Below, piece by piece: positions 56,476 through 64,000 of a stretch of 64,000 nucleotides of DNA; positions within the stretch are counted from its first letter, which is position 1, and every line of letters begins with the position of its first letter. The notes below the pieces were generated by a model, which worked only from the letters and a program-made list of their open reading frames with translations, did not search any database and had not been told where the DNA came from. The stretch spans positions 28,320,629 through 28,384,628 of the forward strand of contig CM029658.1 in NCBI GenBank assembly GCA_017311315.1, given 5' to 3'. Source of the DNA: Dendrocalamus latiflorus (lineage: Eukaryota; Streptophyta; Magnoliopsida; Poales; Poaceae). A program made the position numbers and the translations under genes.

Positions 56476-58451
56476 CTCCCCTCAAGATGGGGTGAACACA
56501 TCGTATAGACCCATCTTACTACAAAATATAGAAAATAATTTTTCTAGCAATCCCTTTATGAGAACATCAGCCACTTGACTAGCTGCATTTATATATGGTA
56601 GACAAATTATCCCTCTATCAAGCTTTTCCTAAATAAAATGATGATCAATTTCGATATGTTTTGTTCGATCATGTTGTATAGGATTATTAGCAATGTCGAT
56701 AGCAGCTTTGTTGTCACAGTATAGTATCAGTGGCTTGCACTTGAACACCTTTGGTTCTGTCAACAAGATTAGCAACCATGTACAATAGCTCACACACATC
56801 ATGAGCCATAGATCAGAACTTAGCCTCTGCAGTAGAACGTGCCACAACACTTTGTTTCTTGCTCCTTCATGAAACCAAGTTACCTCCAACACATGTGCAA
56901 TATCTTGATGTCGATCGTTGGTCATTCAAAGAGCCAGCCCAATCAGCATCGGTATAACATTCAATTTGTAGATTCCCTTGACGGGTATATAAAAGACCTT
57001 TTCCTAGGTAGCTTTTAAGGTAGCGCAATATCCTATACATAGCTTTCATATAGGTTGATCTAGGATCATGCATAAACTGGCTAACCACACTCACTGCAAA
57101 GGCAATGTCTGGTCGTGTGTGAGAAAGATATATAAGTCTCCTAACTAACCTCTAATAACATTCTCGGACCACCGGTGTCCCTGTATCACCACTCAGGAGA
57201 CGATTTTGTTCAATGGGTGTTGCTACAGGTCGAGATGCAAGCATGCTTGTCTCTTTTAATAAATCCAATACCCTTAGACCCTTGAGAGACCTCAATACCA
57301 AGAAAATGCCTCAAGCATCGCAAATCCTTCACTTCAAACTCTTATGCAAGATGATGCTTTAGGTATGAAATTTCCTTAGAATCATCTCTAGTGATCACAA
57401 TATCATCCACATATACTATCAGAATTGCTACTTTTCCTATAGTGTGCTTATAAAATAGTGTATGGTCAGCATTACTTTGAAAGTAACCTCTCTTGAGTAT
57501 TGTCCATCTAAATCAATCAAACTAAGCTCGTGGTGATTACTTCAAACCATATAAAGAACGATGCAAATGTAGCACCTTTCCAGAGGTTTGATTTGTTTCA
57601 AACCCTGGTGGGATATGCATGTATACCTCTTCTTGAAGATCACCATGAAGAAAGACATTCTTCACATCCATCTGGTAAATGTTCCAGTCCAAATTGACTG
57701 CACAGGACCAAAGTGTTCTTACTAAATTCATCTTGACCACTGGTGCAAATGTCTCCTCATAATCAATCCCATAAGTTTGTGTGTATCCCTTTACCACAAG
57801 ACAAGCTTTGTACCTATCCACTTTACCCTCCAGAGTATGTTTAACTGTAAAACCCCACTTACAACCTACAGGTTGTTTAACTGGTGGTAGATCAACAAGC
57901 TCCCATGTTTTGTTCTTCTCCAAAGCTATCATCTCTTCAAGCATAGCTACCTTCCGCTTTGGGTCCTCTTTAGCTACTTTCCAGTCACTTGGTATGGACA
58001 TAGAATCAAGAGAGGCAATGAAACTACAGAAGGAAGGGTTGTAATGTTCACAAGAGATAAAGTTTGCAATGTCATGCTTATAACCTACATAACCTTTTAG
58101 GTATGCTGGGATTTGTGATGATCTAGCTGGTTTTCTTAAAGTAATAGGCAAATCATTGAATTGAGATGAAAAGGATGACACTTGATTATGACCATGCCCT
58201 ATGGTGCTAGTAAGAGCAACTGGACTAAGGGAAAAGGAATTGATACCTAAGTCCTCATGCACAAGAGGCTCTACATTCTATGAATGTGGTGATGAAGTCT
58301 CCGTCACATCCTGCATGTCTTCATGACAATTATTACCACTAGTCCCATTAAATTTTCCCTTCCCCTGACTTAAAATACTACCACCACCATTAGGCCCATT
58401 AGTAGAAGCACTTGAAGTAGGAATAAGAATGGAACTCACACAAGTACCTCT
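56476..58451 (-). pseudogene. Ty1/copia pol fragment (reverse transcriptase and RNase H)
   Basis: Reading right to left: a linker (58,440-58,270) with a stop near 58,275, then ALEKNKTWELVDLPP, GCKWGFTVKHTLEGKVDRYK, IDYEETFAPVVKM and MDVKNVFLHGDLQEEVYM. The catalytic YVDD follows at about 57,401-57,414, then RNase H with CYTDADWAGS, LYCDNKAAIDIANNP and HIEIDHHFI. The frame is broken between 57,537 and 57,094 and again in RNase H near 56,880. Gag, protease and integrase would lie to the right, but CACTA 2 is inserted at 58,452. It is a different copia lineage from the 24,476 element and clearly older. Confidence 0.8.
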
Positions 58452-58486
58452 CACTACTACAGAAAGCCTAATACTAGACGGCCAAT

Positions 58487-58741
58487 CACAGACGGTTTTG
58501 TCAAACCGTCTGTGATTGACACTAACACATACGGTTTTAATTTGGACACCGTCTGTGTTAGTGGCGTCGGATAAAACGAGTATCACAGACGATTCTTACC
58601 GATGAACCGTCTGTGATACTAAAGTATCACAGACGGTTTTTATTAAAAACCGTCCGTGTTGTGTAGACTATCACAGACGGTTGTTGTTAAGAACCGTCTG
58701 TTAATGTTCACAGACGGTTTTTAACAAGACCCGTCTGTGAT
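58487..58741. promoter_or_regulatory. 5' subterminal repeat array of CACTA 2
   Basis: About six ACAGACGG-type motifs and their complements, more degenerate than in CACTA 1 (for example ACATACGG and CAGACGATT). Same probable binding role. Confidence 0.8.
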
Positions 58742-58915
58742 GTCCCTTTGTCTATCATATTCTGTTCATGATCAGAGGTTAATATATAAGTACGCATTGC
58801 TTCTAATAACTTAACTACAGAACTACTGAGACAAGAGATCACAAATTAAAGACAAATTTATTAATTTCAATTAGATGCAAATTTACTACAAAAGTCGCAC
58901 AGGTCTCATGATTCG

Positions 58916-60214
58916 ATGCAAGATTTGAAGTTAAATGGCATGAAGTCTCATGATTGTCATGTGCTGATGACACAGATGCTCCCTATTGCAATTAGAAATA
59001 TTTTGCCGATCAAAGTCCGAGAGACAATCATGAGGCTATGTTATTTCTTTAACACAATTGCTCAGAAGGTCATCGATCCCGAAGGACTAGATGCTCTGCA
59101 GGACGAGGTGGTGATGACTCTATGTCACCTTGAAATGTATTTCCCTCCTTCGTTTTTCAATATCATGGTCCATCTCATTGTTCACGTTGTGTGGGAAATA
59201 AAAATGTGCGGGCCCGTATTCCTACGTAGCATGTACCCATTTGAGAGGTTCATGGGAATTCTCAAGTCCTACGTACGGAATCGTTCTTGGCCGGAGGGCA
59301 GCATTGTCGAAGGTTATGCAAGCGAAGAGGTCATTGAGTTTTGTGTCGATTATATGGCTCAGATTCAACCGATAGGTGTCCCTCAATCTTGTCATGAGGG
59401 GAGGCTGAAGGGTCTCGGAACTATCGGAAGGAAAGCAATCACTCCAGATATGGACACGTATACTCAAGCCCATTTCACGGTGTTGCAACACATGACTGAA
59501 GTGGCGCCTTATGTGGACCAGCACAAGGATGTGCTTCGGCAACAGAATCCAGAGCGGCCGGATGTTTGGATCATGAGACAACACAACCGTTGGTTCAACC
59601 AATGGTTGAAGTAGCAAATCGCTAGGAGCTCGCCGAGTGAGACGCTGACATGGTTGGCAAAAGGGCCGACATTTACAGTTGTGACATGGTAAGGATATGA
59701 CATAAATGGGTACACATTCTATACGCAGTCTCAGGATGTTAAGAGCACTAACCAGAACAGTGGTGTCCGCATAGATGCATTCAGTACCGATGGGTCGAGA
59801 AACTCGTTCTATGGCTTCATAGAAGAGATTTGGGAGCTCGACTATGTGGTTTTCAAGATCCCCTTATTTCGCTGCCGTTGGGTGCATCTCCCACAGGTGA
59901 AGGTTGACAAGTACGGTGTCACGACCGTGGACCTCCAACGTGTCGGGTACAAAGACGAATCATTCATACTCGCCAATCAAGTTGTTCAAGTTTTCTATGT
60001 AACCGACCCGGCAAATAAGAAACGCCATGTAGTTCTTCATGGAAAAAGGAGAATTGTCGGAGTGGAGAATGTAGTGGACGAGGAGGAATACAATCAATTT
60101 GACGAGTTACCTCCTTTTGGAAATGGCATAAGGGTCGACGATGAACAACGTGACGAAACTAGTTACGTACGCATTGATCATGATGAAGGGCTAATTTTTA
60201 AAGGAAATAATTAA
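58916..60214 (+). pseudogene. TNP2 transposase remnant of CACTA 2
   Basis: Corresponds to the last 40% of TNP2 in CACTA 1, starting at MQDLKLNGMKSHDCHVL. It contains the DUF4218-like region (MRLCYFFNTIAQKVIDPEGL, MYPFERFMGILKSYVRNRS) and the DUF4216-like tail (FKIPLFRCRWVHLPQ). It has TAG at 59,612-59,614 where CACTA 1 has GAG, and TAA at 59,690-59,692 where CACTA 1 has CAA. The catalytic Transposase_21 part is missing. DNA identity to CACTA 1 is very high, so the deletion and stops are recent. Confidence 0.9.
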
Positions 60215-60224
60215 GCAAGTACAA

Positions 60225-60400
60225 TAAGAATGTATATGTGAAAATGTGTGACAATTTTGAGATGTATATGTGAAAATGTGTGACAATTTTGAGATGTATA
60301 TGTGAAAATGTGTGATGTAGTCAATTTTGAGATGTATATGTGAAAATGTGTGACAAAATGTATATGTGAAAATGTAAATGTGAAAATGTATATGTGTATT
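60225..60400. repeat. AT-rich tandem repeat after the TNP2 remnant
   Basis: Same TGTATATGTGAAAATGTGTG-based array as at 45,776, with fewer complete units. Confidence 0.8.
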
Positions 60401-60557
60401 GGCATTTATGTATATGTGATGTATATGTGTGATGTACATGTGATGGTTGATATGAATGCAGCTGGTTGGTGTTGTATATGAATACAGCTGTTTGGTGGTG
60501 GATATGAATGCAGGTGTGGTTATTGATGTTGTCTTAATAACTACAGTCGCAAAGGCT

Positions 60558-60762
60558 TATCACAGACTTTTCTGATCTTAGCACCGTCTGTGATATCAAT
60601 ATCACAGACGGTTCTAAGTTTAAAACCGTCTGTGATAGTATAACTATCACAGACGGCTATAAACTTAGAACCGTCTGTGATATTTATCACAGACGGTTCT
60701 ATGTTTAGAACCGTCTGTGATATTTATCACAGATGGTTCTATGTTTAGAACCGTCTGTGATA
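60558..60762. promoter_or_regulatory. Internal array of CACTA motifs in CACTA 2
   Basis: Five palindromic ATCACAGACGGTT...AACCGTCTGTGAT units lie directly before the TATA-like ATATATACCC at 60,769-60,780. The first unit is decayed (CACAGACTTTTCTG). Confidence 0.8.
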
Positions 60763-60839
60763 ACCTCCCTATATATACCCTCAGGCTAGTGTTTTCCCTG
60801 TGCGCTGCGCAGTTATTCGATCTAGATCTAATTAAATCT

Positions 60840-61240
60840 TGAGCCCGTCGTCGCCTCCGCCTCCCCGAACCCTCGTCGGCCGCCTCCCCGAGCCCCTCGC
60901 CGGCCGCCTCCGTCGAGCCCGTCGCCGGCCGCCTCCCCCGAGCCCGTCGCCGGCCGCCTCCCCCGAGCCCCTCGTCGAGCCCGTCGCCGGTCGCCTCCCC
61001 CGAACCCCTCGTCGAGCCCGTCGCCGGCCGCCTCCCCCAAGCCCCTCGTCGAGCCCGTCGCCGGCCGCCTCCCCCGAGCCCCTCATCGAGCCCGTTGCCG
61101 GTCGCCTCCCCCGAGCCCCTCGTCGAGCCCGTCGCCGGTCGCCTCCCCCAAGCCCCTCGCCGAGCCCGTCGCCGGCCGCCTCCCCCGAGCCCCTCGTCGA
61201 GCCCCTCGCCGGCCACCTCCCCTCGATTACCGTCTGCATT
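60840..61240 (+). repeat. GC-rich tandem-repeat leader of CACTA 2
   Basis: Repeats of CGCCGGCCGCCTCCCCCGAG and CCCCTCGTCGAGCCCGT, the same class of leader as in CACTA 1 but with a different unit order. It ends at CTGCATT before GTGAGC, a candidate splice donor. Confidence 0.7.
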
Positions 61241-61321
61241 GTGAGCATTTTCTGTGATGGACTAGGGTTTTGAGTATTGTGAGCAGTTTCTGTGATGGAC
61301 TATGGTTTTGAGCATTGTGAG

Positions 61322-61740
61322 CATTGTTTACTGCAGTAGCTTAATTAGTTTGCTATTTGGTATATATTACATTGGTACATTGTTTACTGCAGTAGCTTAA
61401 TTAGTTTGCTATTTGGTACATTGTTTACTGCTGTAGCTTAATTAGTTTTCTATTTGGTACATATTACATTGGTACATTGTTTACTGTAATAGCTTAATTA
61501 GTTTGCTATTGGTACATTGTTTACTGCAGTAGCTTAATTAGTTTGCTATTTGGTACATACTACATTGGTACATTGTTTACTGCAGTAGCTTAATTAGTTT
61601 GCTATTTGGTACATATTACATTGGTACATTGTTTACTGCAGTAACTTAGTTTAATTTGCTATTTGGTACATACTACATTGGTACATTGTTTACTGCAGTT
61701 GCTTAGTTTACATTGGTACATATTACATTGCTTGTTGTAT
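61322..61740. repeat. Minisatellite with long and short units
   Basis: Eight copies begin CATTGTTTACTGCAGTAGCT. Some are about 56 bp and end in a CATATTACATTGGTA extension; others lack it and are about 40 bp. Confidence 0.9.
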
Positions 61741-61902
61741 TAGTATATAGTATAGGCACATAACCCCTCTCTCTGTCCACATCACCCCCTCCCTTCTCCC
61801 CCTTCCCTCTACTCCTCTCCTCTCTTCCTAACATTGAGCATCATGTTTCATTTTTCTTGCTTCCTCATCTTATCATGTTTCACTTTTCTTGCTTCCTCAT
61901 TT

Positions 61903-62268
61903 AGTAGCGGGACGGCCAAGATTAATCTTGTGCAACCCTACAATTTGAGAGCACAAATTAACCAATCAAGGACCACTCTAGTGTATATGCCACATAGACC
62001 TTCAAGGGGCATGAAGTAAGTGACACACTCGAGTGTTCCCGTTCAATGAACCGGATACACTAGTTTGTGTCATGTTTCACTTTTGTTGCTTCCTAATTTA
62101 GTAGCGGGACGGCCAAGATTAATCTTGTGCAACCCTACAATTTGAGAGCACAAATTAACCAATCAAGGACCACTATAGTGTATATGCCACATAGACCTTC
62201 AAGGGGCATGAAGTAAGTGACACACTTGAGTGTTCCCGTTCAATGAACCGGATGCACTAGTTTGTGTC
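61903..62268. repeat. 197-bp tandem duplication
   Basis: AGTAGCGGGACGGCCAAGAT starts at 61,903 and again at 62,100, and the following sequence is nearly identical through GTTTGTGTCAT. The second copy is cut short. Confidence 0.9.
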
Positions 62269-62350
62269 ATTTGCTTCATAGAACTTTGTTTAGAGACCTT
62301 GTAGTAATAGTATATGCCGACTACTGCCGAGATGTGATGTCCACTCCCAC

Positions 62351-62829
62351 AATCCTTCTTTTTCCTTCTAAAATGCAAGGCAATTTTATTACAAAAGTGC
62401 AAAAAAAAGACATTCCCAGATTCTTCGTGAGCAGCCGATATAGCCGACATCTTCGATGAGCGACTATCCATCTGCTTCTTCCCACTTCTTTTCTTCATCT
62501 CTGGTCTCTGGATCACGTACGCCAGTAGCGATGATTAGCGTACGTGATCCAGAGACCAGAGATGAAGAAAAGAAGTGGGAAGAAGCAGATGGATAGTCGC
62601 TCATCGAAGATGTCGGCTGCTCACCGAATAATCTGGAAATGTCTTTTTTTGAATCATCGCTACTAGCGTACGTGATCCAGAGACCAGAGATGAAGAAAAG
62701 AAGTGGGAAGAAGCATATGGATAGTCGCTCATCAAAGATGTTGGCTGCTCACCGAATAATCTGGGAATGTCTTTTTTTTGCACTTTTGTAATAAAATTGC
62801 CTTGAATTTTGCGGGAAAAAGAAGGATTG
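62351..62829. repeat. Hairpin 1: long inverted repeat with an extra direct copy
   Basis: The left arm (62,351-62,534) is complementary to a right arm at 62,651-62,829 and, for its inner 115 bases, also to a second copy at 62,537-62,650. The outer end contains a TNP2-derived piece (AGGATTGTCGGAGTGGAGAA follows at 62,823). The arms can fold with a loop of about 14 bases. Confidence 0.9.
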
Positions 62830-62890
62830 TCGGAGTGGAGAATGTTGTGGATGAGGTTCCCAGATAAAGAAATCTTGCGATTGTTGCAAA

Positions 62891-63227
62891 AGATACATGG
62901 ACCATTTGGGTGGAAAGATGAACTGTTTCGTCAGGCGCATGACTGCCAATTCGAAGCATAGCATAGCATCCGAGGCACATCCGAGGTCTGCTGCTGTGTC
63001 TTGAGGAATGCCAAGAGCTGGTCATCAGATGGAGCATAGCATCCGAGGCACATCCGAGGCCTGCTGCTGTGTCTTGAGGAATGCCACATCTGAAGACCAG
63101 CTCTTGGCATTCCTCAAGACACAGCAGCAGACCTCGGATGTGCCTCGGATGCTATGCTATGATTCGAATTGGCAGTCATGCGCCTGACGAAACAGTTCAT
63201 CTTTCCACCCAAATGCTCCATGTATCT
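62891..63227. repeat. Hairpin 2: 141-bp inverted repeat, 55-bp spacer
   Basis: Arms 62,891-63,031 and 63,087-63,227 are complementary with three mismatches by my count. The spacer 63,032-63,086 is itself a partial direct copy of the left arm (GCATAGCATCCGAGGCACAT). One frame of the arm is open for over 30 codons (KIHGPFGWKDELFRQAHDCQ), so it may derive from a gene, which I cannot identify. Confidence 0.92.
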
Positions 63228-63475
63228 AGCCAAAAAAACAACAAATGAAGCAAGTGACATACTCTAGTGTTCCCGTTCAATGAATCGGATACACTAGTTT
63301 AGGGACTTTGCTATTTGGTTTATAGTATTAGCAACTAAAGTAGGTGCTAAGATAGGCACATCACCCCCTCTCTATGTCCATATCACCCCCTCCCTTCTCC
63401 CCCTCCCCTCTACTCCTCTCCTCTCTTCCAATTCAATATGATCATTTTCTCATCTTATCTTAATAGACCCACAGA

Positions 63476-64000
63476 ATGAGCAACATGTCACCTGCGCATT
63501 CTTCAACATCATCGCCGGAGGCGTCCGCTCCAACATCAAGACGCCAAGGAAGAGGGCTATCGAAGAAGCCTGAGGGCCGACAGACCATCACAGCGGTAAA
63601 CGCATCTGGGGTCCCTATCCTTCCTCAAAAAGCGGTAAACGCATTCCGAAGCCTGGTCGGAATAGTTGCACAAGAACGAATTGAGATCACATACAATTTG
63701 TGGAAGAACGTGCCTGACACTCGAAAACGTGAACTATGGACCGAAATTTTGGCATCGTTCGAGTTCCTAGAAGAACACCTATGCGCTGTGCAACGACAAA
63801 CCTACCTAGCGGCGTGCAAAGCATGGAAGAACTTCAAGAGCACGCTTGTCAGGAAATACGTGGAGACGGACGAAACGCCTTTTCATAAATACCCATTCCT
63901 GGAACCACAATGGGAAGAGTTCAAGGCGATGAAGATGTCCGAAGATTTCAAAAGTACAAGTACGGCGCATAAGGCCCTCCAGGCAAAAAACACACACCCC
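63476..64000 (+). CDS. Second CACTA gene in CACTA 2, truncated by window end
   Basis: From ATG at 63,476 the frame is open for 175 codons to the last base of the window. It is collinear with exon 1 of the 828-residue protein in CACTA 1 (MSNMSPAHSS, then GLSKKPEGRQTITAVNASG and ITYNLWKNVPDTRKRELW). Differences are scattered substitutions such as LEEHLCAVQRQTYL for PEEHLHAVERQTYP, with no stop. It contains most of the Transposase_24-like region. Whether the protease part is intact cannot be seen here. Confidence 0.85.
   Translation, partial: MSNMSPAHSSTSSPEASAPTSRRQGRGLSKKPEGRQTITAVNASGVPILPQKAVNAFRSLVGIVAQERIEITYNLWKNVPDTRKRELWTEILASFEFLEEHLCAVQRQTYLAACKAWKNFKSTLVRKYVETDETPFHKYPFLEPQWEEFKAMKMSEDFKSTSTAHKALQAKNTHP

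Larger units (their letters stand above)
61241..63474 (+). other. Predicted 2.2-kb leader intron of the second gene in CACTA 2
   Basis: Donor CATT|GTGAGC at 61,241; acceptor ACCCACAG at 63,474, preceded by a long pyrimidine-rich stretch (63,362-63,460), two bases before ATG. The interval contains a minisatellite, a 197-bp tandem duplication and two long hairpins. It is absent from CACTA 1. The splice sites are inferred from sequence only. Confidence 0.5.
58452..64000 (+). mobile_element. CACTA transposon 2, TNP2-deleted, runs off the window
   Basis: The left terminus CACTACTACAGAAA at 58,452-58,465 and the ACAGACGG arrays are the same as in CACTA 1. Relative to CACTA 1 it lacks the first exon and about 60% of TNP2, replaced by about 170 unrelated bases (58,745-58,910). 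It carries a long extra interval before the second gene (61,217-63,472). The second gene's reading frame is open to the window end. The right terminus lies outside the window. Confidence 0.9.

Noticed and set aside
60665..61273. Open frames on both strands in GC-rich repeats
   Set aside because: Same class of repeat leader in CACTA 2; the plus frame has no ATG start and the minus frames follow the repeat unit.
61834..62019. 61-codon frame with a hydrophobic start resembling a secreted peptide
   Set aside because: It lies within the tandem duplication in the CACTA 2 intron, and the second copy does not keep the start.
62351..63227. Possible rice miR820 precursor
   Set aside because: I looked for the miR820 sequence as I remember it in the arms of both hairpins and did not see it; only the general idea of a CACTA-borne hairpin RNA is retained.
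1..64000. tRNA or rRNA genes
   Set aside because: No cloverleaf-like sequence or rRNA segment was noticed by eye. The tRNA-related words found are retrotransposon primer sites. A tRNAscan run would be needed to exclude them.

Overview
This window is nuclear DNA of a flowering plant, almost certainly a grass. The evidence is a grass-type F-box family, Adh1-type exon fragments, LINE tails with the plant zf-RVT domain, LTR retrotransposons primed by initiator tRNA-Met, Helitron and Tourist-like termini, and two CACTA elements with the TNP2 gene arrangement. Genus is not resolved; a panicoid grass is only a guess. No intact host gene was found. Nearly everything is transposable elements, nested in places, inserted into a locally duplicated stretch that carries broken F-box genes.

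Layout. 1-6,372: a local repeat block, an F-box pseudogene remnant, and a decayed Ty3/gypsy gag joined to a partial LTR. 6,373-15,125: a Tourist-like MITE split by a gypsy element whose boundaries and 5-bp target duplication are exact (6,381-14,812). 15,126-18,690: a duplicated block with a LINE relic. 18,694-21,330: Helitron ends enclosing fragments of importin-alpha and alcohol dehydrogenase. 21,357-23,489: a solo LTR, followed by a LINE tail. 24,476-31,131: a nearly complete, young Ty1/copia element. 32,373-33,235 and 38,527-41,758: further copies of the local repeat, around a 4.27-kb solo LTR (33,809-38,080) and a second F-box pseudogene. 41,759-50,380: a complete CACTA element. 50,381-52,769: continuation of the duplicated block. 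52,770-54,468: a second solo LTR of the same family as the first. 55,458-55,636: a small hAT-like MITE. 56,200-58,451: a copia fragment cut by a second CACTA element that runs from 58,452 past the window end.

The centrepiece is the CACTA pair. Element 1 has perfect 14-bp termini, an ATG target duplication and an empty-site paralogue within the window. Its TNP2 transposase gene is open, with the start ATG separated from the rest by an intron. Its second gene has seven exons and joins a Ptta/En-Spm-type (Transposase_24) N-terminus to a C-terminal Ulp1/C48 protease with an apparently complete His-Asp-Gln-Cys catalytic set. A palindromic ACAGACGGTT motif occurs at both ends and in a third cluster just upstream of the second gene's TATA box, which suggests self-regulation.

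Element 2 has lost most of TNP2 but keeps the start of the second gene. It carries a predicted 2.2-kb leader intron containing two long hairpins, a minisatellite and a tandem duplication. Element 1 appears to have lost this interval by deletion at a CCAC microhomology. All reading frames, introns and boundaries were worked out by eye; no searches were run.
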